In this document: positions 53,819 to 62,880 of the stretch, piece by piece | Numbering within the stretch: the first letter of the stretch is position 1 | Layout of the letters: each line of letters begins with the position of its first letter | From: Agrobacterium albertimagni AOL15 | GTDB taxonomy: Bacteria > Pseudomonadota > Alphaproteobacteria > Rhizobiales > Rhizobiaceae | Length of the DNA stretch: 64,000 bases | Assembly (NCBI RefSeq): GCF_000300855.1 | Contig: NZ_ALJF01000013.1 | Location: forward strand, 1-64,000 | Direction of reading: 5' to 3' | Notes under the pieces: model-generated | What the model was told of the DNA's origin: nothing | What the model saw: the letters and a program-made list of their open reading frames with translations, nothing else | The model's database searches: none | Position numbers and translations under genes: made by a program

Positions 53819-54871
53819 GTGAGTGCTGCATTCGATTACCGCGACGATCAAATCCTCGAAGATCAGACGCCCGATGCCAAGGCCTGGCTGAAAATCGTCA
53901 ACACCTATCGCAAGCCGGACCTGACGCGCTCGAGCTTCGAGCTTGGCATCACGCTTGTGCCTTTCGTGCTGCTTTGGCTCGGTGCCTGGGCAAGCTTCGA
54001 ATATTCCTTCTGGCCGGGCCTCGTGCTTGTGGTGCCGGCAGCCGCCTTCCTTCTGCGCCTCTTCATCATCCAGCATGACTGCGGCCATGGCGCCTTCTTC
54101 GCCCGCCGCTCGGTGGATGACTGGACCGGCCGCCTGCTGGGTGTCCTGACCTTCACGCCTTACGACTACTGGCGCCGGGCCCATGCCGAACACCATGCGA
54201 CCGCCGGCAATCTCGAGGAACGCGGCGTCGGCGACATCACCACGCTGACCGTTGCCGAATACAAGGCCCTGTCCCCGATGGGCCGTCTCGGCTACCGCCT
54301 CTATCGCAATCCGGTCGTGCTTTTCGGCATCGGCCCGATCTGGGTCTTCCTGCTGAAGCAGCGTCTGCCCTTCGGCATGATGAAGGACGGGGCTCTGCCC
54401 TGGGTCTCCACTATGGCGACGAATGCCGGCATGGCGATCACGGCAGCGCTGATGATCTGGCTTGCCGGTCTCGACGCCTTCCTCGTGGTGCACCTGCCGA
54501 TCGTCCTGCTTGCCGGCGCCCTCGGTATCTGGCTCTTCTACGTCCAGCACCAGTTCGAAGACACCCATTGGTCGAACCCTCCGGAATGGCAGTTCCAGCA
54601 CGCGGCCCTTCACGGCGCCTCGCATTACGATCTGCCCTGGGGCCTGCGCTGGCTGACCGGCCATATCGGCGTGCACCATGTGCATCATCTGTCGAGCAAG
54701 ATCCCCTTCTACCGCCTGCCAGAAGTCCTGCGCGACCACCCGGAGCTGAAGACCATCAGCCGCATCACGCTGAAGGAAAGCTTCGCCTGCGTGAAACTCG
54801 TCCTCTGGGACGAAGCCCGCGGCCGCCTGGTGTCCTTCCGCGAAGCAAGGCGGATGGCCGTCGTCGCCTGA
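53819..54871 (+). CDS. Membrane fatty acid desaturase
   Basis: Protein of 350 residues with the three histidine boxes of acyl-lipid desaturases: HDCGHGAFF (about residue 77), HAEHHATAGN (about residue 113) and HHVHHLSSKIP near residue 285, plus four or more membrane helices. It introduces a double bond in membrane-lipid acyl chains using a di-iron centre. GTG at 53819 is preferred as start because CGGAGG lies eight bases before it; the earlier ATG has none. Position and regiospecificity (delta-12 or omega-3 type) are not determinable here. Confidence 0.9.
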   Translation: MSAAFDYRDDQILEDQTPDAKAWLKIVNTYRKPDLTRSSFELGITLVPFVLLWLGAWASFEYSFWPGLVLVVPAAAFLLRLFIIQHDCGHGAFFARRSVDDWTGRLLGVLTFTPYDYWRRAHAEHHATAGNLEERGVGDITTLTVAEYKALSPMGRLGYRLYRNPVVLFGIGPIWVFLLKQRLPFGMMKDGALPWVSTMATNAGMAITAALMIWLAGLDAFLVVHLPIVLLAGALGIWLFYVQHQFEDTHWSNPPEWQFQHAALHGASHYDLPWGLRWLTGHIGVHHVHHLSSKIPFYRLPEVLRDHPELKTISRITLKESFACVKLVLWDEARGRLVSFREARRMAVVA

Positions 54872-54961
54872 TCTTTGCACGATAGCTTCCAAATCCATGC
54901 GCCCGTTGCTCAACCGAGCAGCGGGCGTTTTCGTTTCGACGGTGAAAACGGTGGCCTTGGC

Positions 54962-55654
54962 TCAACCTTGCCCGCCCGTCTCCCAGCCCGCCACCCAGAG
55001 CTTGCGCAGCCGGTGGCCCTCGCGGCGGAAATGGTCATCTGTCGGTCGGCAGTCCCTGATCCGGTCGACCCGAAAATTGCGGATGGCCTCACGCAACTCG
55101 CACCAGCCGACGACGACTTCGGCCTCGGCATAATGGATGACGGCGATCGGCCGGATTCGCCGCCTCGTCGCCTGCTGCTGCTCGTTGACGTAATCGATAT
55201 CAAGCTTTTCCTCGTCGCGGATGGCGCGGCGGATCATCGAGAAGTCGATCGCTTCGGGGGCTTCAGCCACCCGACCCCAGGCATAGAGCGAGCGTGAGAC
55301 GATCGCCTCGCGCAATGGCCCCGGCACAGCAGCGGCGATCTTGTCGAGAACCCGGGCCGAGGCCTCGCGCAGCTCCCGGTCCGCCGTGCGTTTCGTCAGC
55401 GCCATGCCGAGCACGATCGCCTCGGTCTCTTCGGCCGTGAACATCAAGGGGGGCAGGTGAAAGCCGGGCCTGAGGATATAGCCGATCCCGCGCTCGCCTT
55501 CGATCGGCACGCGCATCGCCTGGAGGGCCGCGATGTCGCGATAGATCGAGCGCTGCGTGACCTCCAGTTTTTCCGCAATCTGCTGCGCGGTTATCGGGTG
55601 GTCGGCGAGCCTCAAGATCTGGATGATCTCGAACAGCCGGGAAGCCTTGCGCAT
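54962..55654 (-). CDS. HTH-WYL transcriptional regulator (YafY family)
   Basis: Protein of 230 residues. N-terminal HTH_11 (RLFEIIQILRLADHPITAQQIAEKLEVTQRSIYRDI, region) and C-terminal WYL domain (IDYVNEQQQATRRRIRPIAVIHYAEAEVVVGWCEL region). WYL proteins bind a ligand and control nearby genes. Divergent from a LysE gene, with a perfect inverted repeat between, so it probably controls its own expression and that of LysE. Confidence 0.9.
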   Translation of the reverse strand: MRKASRLFEIIQILRLADHPITAQQIAEKLEVTQRSIYRDIAALQAMRVPIEGERGIGYILRPGFHLPPLMFTAEETEAIVLGMALTKRTADRELREASARVLDKIAAAVPGPLREAIVSRSLYAWGRVAEAPEAIDFSMIRRAIRDEEKLDIDYVNEQQQATRRRIRPIAVIHYAEAEVVVGWCELREAIRNFRVDRIRDCRPTDDHFRREGHRLRKLWVAGWETGGQG

Positions 55655-55669
55655 GTGATCCCCCGTCGC

Positions 55670-55691
55670 AACTGACACAGCTCTGTCAGTT
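55670..55691. promoter_or_regulatory. Probable operator of the WYL regulator
   Basis: Perfect inverted repeat AACTGACA (55670-55677), six-base spacer, TGTCAGTT (55684-55691), 16 bases upstream of the regulator start and between it and lysE. A similar half-site ACTGACA recurs at 55771-55777, right at the lysE start. Confidence 0.8.
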
Positions 55692-55776
55692 GGCTCTCTG
55701 TATAGCACGTCCCAACAGGCTGAAAACAGGCGCAAAACCTGGATCGGTCATCCCCCTCACAGCACGGGCAACTGAC

Positions 55777-56412
55777 ATGACCTACGCCGAAAACCTTGGG
55801 CTCTTCACGCTGCTTCTGGCCGGCATCATCACCGTGCCTGGCATGGACATGATCTTCGTCACCGCCAACGCCTTGACCGGCGGTCGCCGGGCCGGGGTGG
55901 CCGCAACCTCCGGCATCATGCTCGGCGGCGCCTTTCACACGCTGTTCGGCACGGTCGCGGTCGCGACCCTCTCCACGCTGGTTCCGCAACTCGCCGGTCC
56001 CATGCTGGTGATCGGCGCAGCCTATATGATCTGGATCGGCTACACGCTTGCCAGAAGCGCCATCGTCATCGACGACATCGAGGCATCAAGGCTGCATCGA
56101 ACGGCCCGCATCTTCACCCAGGGGCTGATCACCTGCCTCATCAATCCGAAAGCTTGGCTCTTCATCCTCGCCGTTTACCCGCAGTTCATGCGGCCCGAAT
56201 ACGGCCCCTTCTGGCGTCAGGCTCTCGTCATGGGCGCGCTCACCCTGCTTCTCCAGGCAACCGTCTATGGCGGTCTCGCGCTCGCCGCCGCCAAGGGCCG
56301 CGACGCGCTCACCTCGAAGCCGCAGGTGACCATTTGGATTGGCCGCGCCGCCGGCTGGCTGCTGGTCGCGGTGGCGGTGCTGATGCTCGTCGAGGGCTGG
56401 CGGAGTTGGTGA
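55777..56412 (+). CDS. LysE family amino-acid exporter
   Basis: Protein of 211 residues with six membrane helices of the LysE/RhtB family. It has the PGMDMIFVTANALTGGRRAGVAATSGIMLGG region near the N-terminus (family pattern GPxxxxV near helix 1-2) and NPKAWLFILAVYPQF. It exports amino acids or related small metabolites. Control by the divergent WYL regulator is likely. Confidence 0.88.
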   Translation: MTYAENLGLFTLLLAGIITVPGMDMIFVTANALTGGRRAGVAATSGIMLGGAFHTLFGTVAVATLSTLVPQLAGPMLVIGAAYMIWIGYTLARSAIVIDDIEASRLHRTARIFTQGLITCLINPKAWLFILAVYPQFMRPEYGPFWRQALVMGALTLLLQATVYGGLALAAAKGRDALTSKPQVTIWIGRAAGWLLVAVAVLMLVEGWRSW

Positions 56413-56439
56413 TGGCCTGGAAGGGGCGGTGGCTGGGCC

Positions 56440-56748
56440 TCACAGCCCCACCGCCTTGCGCAGCGCCTCGTTCATCCGCGACTGCCAGCCGTCCCCGGTT
56501 GCCTTGAAGCGATCGATCACCTCCTGGTCGAGCCTTATGCTGATCGCCTTTTTCGGGCTCTCCGCCTTCGGCCGGCCGAGCTTGCGGTCGATCGCCTCGG
56601 CGATATCCGGATAGACCTCGCGGAAGGGGCGGAGTTCCGCGATTTCGGCCTCGCTCATCTCGGGATTGTCGCCGACCTCATTCCAGTCGGTACGCGTATA
56701 CCCACGGCCCTCACGAAAGCCATCCGCCACAGGCTTGGTCTTCTTCAT
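56440..56748 (-). CDS. brnA: BrnA family antitoxin
   Basis: Protein of 102 residues with the BrnA pattern: acidic start region (SEAEIAELRPFREVYPDI), GRPKAESPKKAISIRLDQEVIDRFKATGDGWQSRMNEALRKAV as the RHH-like C-terminal DNA-binding domain (region). It neutralises BrnT and represses their promoter. Encoded after brnT, overlapping by four bases, an arrangement typical of BrnTA. Confidence 0.92.
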   Translation of the reverse strand: MKKTKPVADGFREGRGYTRTDWNEVGDNPEMSEAEIAELRPFREVYPDIAEAIDRKLGRPKAESPKKAISIRLDQEVIDRFKATGDGWQSRMNEALRKAVGL

Positions 56749-56993
56749 CGTAGAGCCCTCCTTTCGGCAGCATTTGCTGGGCGCATCGAAATGACGGACA
56801 GCCCTTCCGTTCCAAGGCGAACAAAGATGACTGCCACCGTTCCATCTGCCAAACGACCGACGGCCTGCAGCCTGCCTCTCTTGGCTGGTCGGATCAGGGC
56901 GCGCTGGAAGAACTCAAGCGACAGGTCGGAAAAATCCAGCCCATGCTTGTCGATATTCGCGAGCCGCTTCGGTTCGTCCCAGACGATGATCAT
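56745..56993 (-). CDS. brnT: BrnT family toxin
   Basis: Protein of 82 residues of the BrnT (RelE-fold) ribonuclease toxin family: WDEPKRLANIDKHGLDF, RGRLQAVGRLADGTVAVIFV and SVISMRPANAAERRA as conserved end. It stops translation under stress. First gene of the pair. The upstream TATGTATATAC at about 56997-57007 is AT-rich and may be the autoregulated promoter. Confidence 0.92.
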   Translation of the reverse strand: MIIVWDEPKRLANIDKHGLDFSDLSLEFFQRALIRPAKRGRLQAVGRLADGTVAVIFVRLGTEGLSVISMRPANAAERRALR

Positions 56994-57053
56994 AGTTTAT
57001 GTATATACGGAAATTGCGCAAGCCGGCATCCTGCGATTTGTGGGGCTTTTCGC

Positions 57054-57374
57054 TCAGCCCCGCTGTGGCAACAGGATCACGGCTGCACCGACAAGGCAGA
57101 TTGCAGCACCCGTAAGGTCGAAGCGATCAGGCCGCTGCCCCTCGATCAGCCACAGCCAGGCGAGTGACGCGGCGATATAGACACCGCCATAGGCCGCATA
57201 GGCCCGGCCCGCCGCATCAGAAGGCACGAGTGTCAACAGCCAGGCGAAGAGGGCGAGCGAGACGAGGCCGGGCGCCAGCCAGAGCGGCGAGCGGTCGAGT
57301 TTCAGCCAGGCCCAGAAGGCGAAGCATCCGGCGATTTCGGCAAGCGCGGCGAGGGGATAGATCAGCAGGGTCAT
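57054..57374 (-). CDS. YnfA family small membrane protein
   Basis: Protein of 106 residues with four membrane helices, matching YnfA (UPF0060): [63 protein letters not shown]. YnfA proteins are small efflux-like membrane proteins of the SMR superfamily with ill-defined substrates. Normal length. Transcribed alone, between brnTA and the EAL gene. Confidence 0.92.
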   Translation of the reverse strand: MTLLIYPLAALAEIAGCFAFWAWLKLDRSPLWLAPGLVSLALFAWLLTLVPSDAAGRAYAAYGGVYIAASLAWLWLIEGQRPDRFDLTGAAICLVGAAVILLPQRG

Positions 57375-57426
57375 GACGCCATCCTGCCATCTCGTGAAGG
57401 AGGGCGAAAGGGCGGAGTCCCAAGGC

Positions 57427-58245
57427 TCAGGCGGATCGGCCCTGCAGGTTCAGCACGTGACAGACGCGCGGCAGAAGCTCGGCTTCCTTCGGGACGCAGA
57501 CGAAGAAGCCCTGCACGCTGTCGAAGCCGAGCTGCACGGCGATTTCCATCTGGTCTTCGTTCTCGACGCCGGCTGCCGTGACGATCATGCCGAGATCATG
57601 GCCAAGCGCGATCACATGGCGCACGATTGCCTTGTCGACGGCATTGGTGAGCGCGCTGCGCATCAGCGAATGGTCGATCTTCAGGCGCCGGAAGCTATGG
57701 TTGCGCAGCGCCGCAAGCCCGGCATGGGTCGCGCCGAAATTGTCCATGGCGAGCGAAAACCCGCAATAATGCAGGGCTTCGAGCGCAAGGCTCACCGGCT
57801 TTGCCAGCGGGCCGTAAAAGGCCGGCTCCGCCACCTCGATCTCCAGCATGTCGGGTGCCAGGCCGAAACCCTGCACCATGTCGGTGAGCCGCAGGGCAAA
57901 ATCGCCGGCACAAAGGTCGAAGGCCGTGGCATTGACGCTGATGCGGCCCATGTCGTGGCCCTCGGCCCGCCAGCGCGCCGCCTGGCGCAGCGTCGTCGAC
58001 AGCACGAAGTCGCGGATCGACAGCGACAGCATGGGATCCCGGAACACCGAGCGGAAGTCCTGTGCGACCGCCAGTCGACCAGGCGCAACACGCCAGCGCA
58101 GCAGTGTTTCGACACTGTCCACTTCCCGGTTGTCGACGGAATAGATCGGTTGATAGGTGAGCTCGAAGCGTCCGCGTTCCAGCGCGCGCTTTGCATTGTT
58201 GACCAGAACGACGTGATCCAGACTGCTGTCCAAGCTCGACCCCAT
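57427..58245 (-). CDS. Degenerate EAL-domain protein
   Basis: Protein of 272 residues consisting of an EAL fold alone. Several catalytic residues are kept ([14 protein letters not shown] with N, QGFFVCVP), but the metal-binding pair DDFG is DNFG ([11 protein letters not shown]) and the AEGVE motif is AAGVE, so an essential aspartate and glutamate are lost. The protein probably binds c-di-GMP or acts through protein contacts and does not hydrolyse it. No membrane segment. Function unknown. It is divergent from nothing and stands alone. Confidence 0.85.
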   Translation of the reverse strand: MGSSLDSSLDHVVLVNNAKRALERGRFELTYQPIYSVDNREVDSVETLLRWRVAPGRLAVAQDFRSVFRDPMLSLSIRDFVLSTTLRQAARWRAEGHDMGRISVNATAFDLCAGDFALRLTDMVQGFGLAPDMLEIEVAEPAFYGPLAKPVSLALEALHYCGFSLAMDNFGATHAGLAALRNHSFRRLKIDHSLMRSALTNAVDKAIVRHVIALGHDLGMIVTAAGVENEDQMEIAVQLGFDSVQGFFVCVPKEAELLPRVCHVLNLQGRSA

Positions 58246-58386
58246 GAATTCCCGGAGAGAGGTCCGCGAATTGTATCAATGTCCAGTATACATCAGGGAT
58301 GGTTGCACGGAAGTGAACAAAAACCCGCCGATAACGGCGAGCTTTCGTCACTCAGTTCTTGTGGCGTGCGAGAAAAATGCAAGCCT

Positions 58387-59952
58387 TCACCGTCTAAGAC
58401 TGCCGAGGATCCCGCGCACCAGAGCCCGGCCGACCGACGTCGCAACGGAGCGCGCCGCACTCTTCATCGCCGCTTCGATCACCGTCTCGCGCTGATAGCC
58501 GCCGGTGCGTTTCGTCGTCGTCGTCCGGCCGCTCGGCTTCTCCTCGGGCTCGTCACCGAAGCCTGGCAAGGTCCAGCGCCCGGCAGCGCTGTCGCCGCCC
58601 TTCGCCTTTTCCTCCACCGCGCGCCGCGCAGCCTCGGCCTCTGCGGCCTTCTTCGCCCGGGCATTGAGGATCTCGTAAGCGGATTCCGAATCGAGATCCA
58701 CGTCGTATTCCCCGGCCACGGGCGAGAGGTTCATCACCTTCTGCCGCGTGGCGTCGTCGATCGGCCCCACCTTGCCGGAGGGCGGGCGGATCAGCGTGCG
58801 CTCGACCATGGAGGGAATGCCCTTCGCCTCCAGCGTCGAGACCAGCGCCTCACCGATGCCAAGCTGGGTGATCGCGGTGGCGCAATCGAAGGCCGGGTTT
58901 GGCCGGAAGGTATCAGCCGCCGTCTTCACCGCCTTCTGCTCCCTCGGCGTATAGGCGCGCAGCGCATGCTGCACGCGGTTGCCGAGCTGGGCGAGCACCG
59001 TCTCCGGCACGTCGAGCGGGTTCTGCGTGACGAAATAGACGCCCACCCCCTTGGAGCGGATCAGCCGAACCACCTGCTCGACGCGCTCGATCAAGACCTT
59101 TGGCGCGTCGTTGAAGAGGAGATGTGCCTCGTCGAAGAAGAAGACCAGCTTCGGCTTGTCGATATCGCCCACCTCGGGCAGTTCCTCGAAGAGTTCCGAG
59201 AGCAGCCAGAGCAGGAAGGTCGCGTAAAGCCTGGGGTTCATCATCAGCTTGTCTGCGGCCAGAATCGAGATCGCGCCGCGTCCGTCATGGGTGGTGCGCA
59301 TGATGTCGGTCACCTTCAGCGCCGGCTCGCCGAAGAAATTCTCCGCGCCCTGCTGCTCGAGGATTAGAAGCCCGCGCTGCAGCGTGGCGATCGAGGCCTT
59401 GGAGATCAGGCCGAACTGGCTGGAAAGCTCGGTGGCATGCTCGGCCATATAGCTGAGCAGCGCCTGCAGGTCCTTGAGGTCCATCAGCGGCAACCCGCCT
59501 TCGTCGGCGATCTTGAAGGCGATGTTGAGCGCGCCTTCCTGGGCCTCCGAAGCATTCATCAGGCGCGACAGGAGCAGCGGTCCCATCTCGGCCACCGTGG
59601 TGCGCACCCGGTGGCCCTTCTCGCCATAGAGATCCCAGAAGATCACGGGGAATTCGGCCGGCGCATAATCGGTAAAGCCGATCTGCTCTGCCCGCTGCGT
59701 GATCCAGTCCTTCGGCTCGCCCATGGCGGCAATGCCGGAAAGATCGCCCTTGATGTCGGAGGCAAAGACCGGAACGCCGGCCTCGGAAAAGCTCTCGGCC
59801 AGCACCTGCAGCGTGACCGTTTTGCCGGTGCCCGTCGCGCCGGTGACGATGCCGTGGCGGTTGCCGTATTTCAGCGCCAGATATTCGGCCTTGTTTAGGC
59901 TGTCGTCCGGATGGCGGCTGGTGCCGAGATAGAGCGAACCTTCTTGCAGCAT
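58387..59952 (-). CDS. HerA/DUF853-like ATPase
   Basis: Protein of 521 residues with Walker A (GATGTGKTVTLQVL, about residue 38) and Walker B (LVFFFDEAHLLF, about residue 280) of HerA/FtsK-type ATPases, and the DUF853 C-terminal region. Sensor motif VTQNPLDVPETVLAQLGNR. The C-terminus has a Lys/Arg-rich low-complexity stretch (AKKAAEAEAARRAVEEKAK). Such proteins are widespread in alphaproteobacteria and thought to act on DNA or protein-DNA complexes, without a settled role. No nuclease partner adjacent. Confidence 0.88.
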   Translation of the reverse strand: MLQEGSLYLGTSRHPDDSLNKAEYLALKYGNRHGIVTGATGTGKTVTLQVLAESFSEAGVPVFASDIKGDLSGIAAMGEPKDWITQRAEQIGFTDYAPAEFPVIFWDLYGEKGHRVRTTVAEMGPLLLSRLMNASEAQEGALNIAFKIADEGGLPLMDLKDLQALLSYMAEHATELSSQFGLISKASIATLQRGLLILEQQGAENFFGEPALKVTDIMRTTHDGRGAISILAADKLMMNPRLYATFLLWLLSELFEELPEVGDIDKPKLVFFFDEAHLLFNDAPKVLIERVEQVVRLIRSKGVGVYFVTQNPLDVPETVLAQLGNRVQHALRAYTPREQKAVKTAADTFRPNPAFDCATAITQLGIGEALVSTLEAKGIPSMVERTLIRPPSGKVGPIDDATRQKVMNLSPVAGEYDVDLDSESAYEILNARAKKAAEAEAARRAVEEKAKGGDSAAGRWTLPGFGDEPEEKPSGRTTTTKRTGGYQRETVIEAAMKSAARSVATSVGRALVRGILGSLRR

Positions 59953-60156
59953 GCGGACGTTTCTCCCATCGTCATCAGGACTTCAGCTTGCTCTTATAGG
60001 AGGAGTGTGGAACATCGACAACGGTCGGATGTCTCACCTTGGTACGGTCATTGTCGTCCAGGGGCTCGGCGGTGCTCTGCAGAAGCTGCCCTTTCCCCGG
60101 CAAATTTTGCCGCGCCACAGCCGGACCGCTTGAGTTCGGAATGAACATCCATTACG

Positions 60157-60172
60157 TTGACGTTAACGTCAA
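60157..60172. promoter_or_regulatory. Perfect 16-bp palindrome upstream of DUF2267-like gene
   Basis: TTGACGTT/AACGTCAA at 60157-60172, 25-40 bases upstream of the ATG at 60197. Symmetric sites of this spacing resemble MerR-family operators that lie between -35 and -10. No MerR gene is adjacent, so the regulator, if any, acts in trans. Confidence 0.65.
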
Positions 60173-60196
60173 AATCGCCTCAGGAGGACTTCGAAG

Positions 60197-60586
60197 ATGA
60201 GCGAAATCGTCACCCGCATCGCCGACAATGTCGGCATTTCCCAGGAAAAGGCCGAAACGGCCCTCGGCATGATGCTCGGCTTCCTGCAGCGCGAAGCAGC
60301 CGACGGCCCGGTCGCCCGCATGATCGAAGCGATCCCCGGTGCGGCTGAACTGGTCGCCAAGCACAATGGCGAAGGGTCTGGCGGCGGCCTGCTCGGCGGC
60401 CTGATGAGCGCCATCGGCGGCGGCGGCATCATGGGCCTCGGCCAGCAGTTGATGTCGCAAGGCCTCGGCATGGGCGAAATCTCCACCCTCGCCAAGGAAA
60501 CCATGGCCGTCGCCCGCGAATACGCCGGCGCCGACGTGGTCGACGAAGTCGTCGCCTCGGTCCCGGGCTTGAGCCAGTTCGTCTGA
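60197..60586 (+). CDS. Small DUF2267/DUF2780-like protein
   Basis: Protein of 129 residues. N- and C-terminal helices (ISQEKAETALGMMLGFLQREA; LAKETMAVAREYAGADVVDEVVASVPGL) flank a Gly-rich linker with GGGLLGGLMSAIGGGGIMGLGQQLM. This two-helix-bundle plan resembles DUF2267/DUF2780 proteins, many of them stress-related. AGGAGGAC with correct spacing precedes the start. A perfect palindrome upstream and a terminator downstream suggest a regulated single-gene unit. Confidence 0.75.
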   Translation: MSEIVTRIADNVGISQEKAETALGMMLGFLQREAADGPVARMIEAIPGAAELVAKHNGEGSGGGLLGGLMSAIGGGGIMGLGQQLMSQGLGMGEISTLAKETMAVAREYAGADVVDEVVASVPGLSQFV

Positions 60587-60928
60587 TCGATCTTCCGTCA
60601 GAAAATGCGTCATCAACCGCCGGGTGCAGATCCGGCGGTTTTTTTATGGCTCTGCGACATGGCGGATTGTTCCACCCATGGAACAAGGGTTAACATCGGC
60701 GCAGCGGGCGCATGGGAGAGGGGCTGCCATCAGTTCATACCCCTCAAAAATGGTGGTGGCCTTGTCTGGCAGGCTTTCTGAGAAAATCGGAATTCAACCT
60801 TTTTTGGGTCCGTTGGCCCGATTTCCCGCTTAACGTTTGTCATTTATGGCAAAGCACAGGCTCCCATTTAGCAGGCGTTAACATAACGCAGGTTTGATTG
60901 ACGCATAGATCCACGCCTGGGGGCCAAG
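60587..60928. other. Intergenic region before the first soluble chemoreceptor
   Basis: Contains the terminator at 60615-60646, then 280 bases with no gene. The last part (60860-60900: CCATTTAGCAGGCGTTAACATAACGC) is AT-richer and probably carries the chemoreceptor promoter; a GTTAAC motif recurs in other promoters of the window but its meaning is unclear. Confidence 0.4.
60615..60646 (+). terminator. Rho-independent terminator
   Basis: Stem AACCGCCGG (60615-60623), loop GTGCAGAT, CCGGCGGTT (60632-60640), then a run of T to 60646. Twenty-nine bases after the DUF2267-like gene. Confidence 0.88.
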
Positions 60929-62617
60929 ATGCTGTCGAACTACCTGAACGCGAATAAGCTTGCCGATGACATGAGGGCGATTTCCACGGCACAGGCGATG
61001 ATCTCGTTCTCGCCGGACGGCACCATCCTTCACGCCAACGAGAATTTCCTGAAGACGCTCGGCTACAGCCTGGACGAGATCGTCGGCAAGCATCACCGCA
61101 TGTTCTGCGAGGAAGCGATCCGCACTTCTCCGGACTATCAGCGTTTCTGGTCGGAACTTGCCGCCGGCCGCTTCCAGAGCGGCCAGTTCCGCCGCCAGAG
61201 CAAGTCGGGCGACGATGTCTGGATCGAGGCGACCTATAATCCGGTCTTCAGCGGCGGCCGTGTGGTGCGCATCCTGAAGATCGCCTCCGACATCACGACA
61301 AGCAAGATCGCCTCCCTGCACGACGGCAATCGGCTGCGGGCGATCGATCAGTCCCAGGCGATCATCGAATTCGAGATCGACGGCACCATCGTCCAGGCAA
61401 ACGACAATTTCCTGAAAGCCATGGGTTATGAAGCAGCCGAGATCGTCGGCAAGCATCACCGCATGTTCTGCGATCCGGCCTATGGTGAGACCACCGAATA
61501 TGCCCAGTTCTGGGAGCGTCTGCGCGCCGGCGAGTTCATCTCGTCCAATTTCGTCCGTTACGGCAAGGGTGGCCGCGAGGTCTGGATCCAGGCGGCCTAC
61601 ACGCCCGTCTTCAATTCGCGCGGCAAGGTCTACAAGGTGATCAAGGTCGCCACGGACATCAGCCCACGCATGCGCGCCGTCAAGATCATCGGCCAGGCCA
61701 TCAAGCGCCTTGCCGATGGCGACCTCACCGTGCGTCTGCACGAGCCGCTCGATGCCGTCCTGGAAGCGACAAGGCTCGACGTCAACACGGCTGCCCAGGC
61801 GCTGGACGACACCATGACCGGCATCGTCCGGGCGGCCCAGGCGCTGTCGGAAAATGCAGCCGTGATCAGCGACGTGTCGAACAGCATCGCTGCAAACGGT
61901 GAACGCCAGGCCGCGACGGTCGAGCAGACGGCAGCGGCTCTCGAAGAAATCAACCGCACGGTCAAGGATACGACCAGCCGCACCCTTGCCACCACCCGCC
62001 TCGTCAGCGAGACGCGCGCCAATGCCGAGGCGTCGGGCACCGTCGTCACCCAGGCGACATCCGCCATGGACGAGATCGCGGGCTCTTCGCGCGAGATCGA
62101 AAACATCATCGGCGTGATCGACGAGATCGCCTTCCAGACCAATCTTCTGGCGCTCAATGCGGGCGTCGAGGCAGCAAGAGCAGGCGAGGCCGGCAAGGGT
62201 TTCGCCGTCGTTGCCCAGGAGGTCCGCGAACTCGCCCAGCGCTCGGCAAGCGCTGCCAAGGACATCAAGGGCCTGATCGCCAAGTCTGCGAATGCCGTCA
62301 GCCACGGCGTAGCCCTCGTCGACAAGACCGGCCACGCGTTGGAATCGATCGTCAATCAGGTCCAGGAAATCGACGGCAATGTCGATGCCATCTCCATCTC
62401 TGCCCGCGATCAGGCGCAAGGGATCGGCGAGATCAACAGCTCGATCAACATGCTCGACAAGGTGACGCAACAGAGTGCCGCCACCGTCGAAGAAGCAAGT
62501 GCCGCCGCCAATTCCCTCGCCGACGGCGCCCGCGACCTCTACGGCCTCGTCTCCCGCTTCCAGACATCGGCGCTGAAACCAGGACAGGTTCAGCACGCCA
62601 TGGGCAGGGCCGCCTGA
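60929..62617 (+). CDS. Soluble chemoreceptor with two PAS domains (copy 1)
   Basis: Protein of 562 residues without a membrane helix. PAS1 about residues 20-125 and PAS2 about 140-245 are themselves similar, sharing [26 protein letters not shown] and [25 protein letters not shown]-like segment ([18 protein letters not shown]) and the MCP signalling domain ([36 protein letters not shown] regions) follow. PAS pairs of this type usually bind heme or flavin and sense oxygen or redox state; no ligand residue was confirmed here. The C-terminus lacks a CheR-docking pentapeptide. A tandem paralogue follows. Confidence 0.9.
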   Translation: MLSNYLNANKLADDMRAISTAQAMISFSPDGTILHANENFLKTLGYSLDEIVGKHHRMFCEEAIRTSPDYQRFWSELAAGRFQSGQFRRQSKSGDDVWIEATYNPVFSGGRVVRILKIASDITTSKIASLHDGNRLRAIDQSQAIIEFEIDGTIVQANDNFLKAMGYEAAEIVGKHHRMFCDPAYGETTEYAQFWERLRAGEFISSNFVRYGKGGREVWIQAAYTPVFNSRGKVYKVIKVATDISPRMRAVKIIGQAIKRLADGDLTVRLHEPLDAVLEATRLDVNTAAQALDDTMTGIVRAAQALSENAAVISDVSNSIAANGERQAATVEQTAAALEEINRTVKDTTSRTLATTRLVSETRANAEASGTVVTQATSAMDEIAGSSREIENIIGVIDEIAFQTNLLALNAGVEAARAGEAGKGFAVVAQEVRELAQRSASAAKDIKGLIAKSANAVSHGVALVDKTGHALESIVNQVQEIDGNVDAISISARDQAQGIGEINSSINMLDKVTQQSAATVEEASAAANSLADGARDLYGLVSRFQTSALKPGQVQHAMGRAA

Positions 62618-62880
62618 GGGCTGAAGTAAACTTCGCGGATCGGGCAGGCGTGCGAAAAATGTTGGTGGCTCTTCCCGGGCCTATCCCTGAACATCCTTCC
62701 ACCAAATGATTAGGTCAACGGGCCAGCCGCAGCATCAGCGCGGTTGGCCTTTTTCAGTTGCATTCTTCCGGTCGCACATTCTTGGCGTTTATCAAATTTA
62801 GCAGTGGCGCGCGGGTAAATTTAGTAAACATTAATTTTCGGGTGCTTTGGTATATTCATTGAATCTCGAGAGGCACGAAC

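Noticed and set aside
57373-59367. 664-codon rightward frame, the longest in the window
   Set aside because: Antisense to the degenerate EAL gene and the HerA-like ATPase gene, both strongly supported.
60878-62596. 572-codon leftward frame
   Set aside because: Antisense to the first PAS-PAS chemoreceptor.
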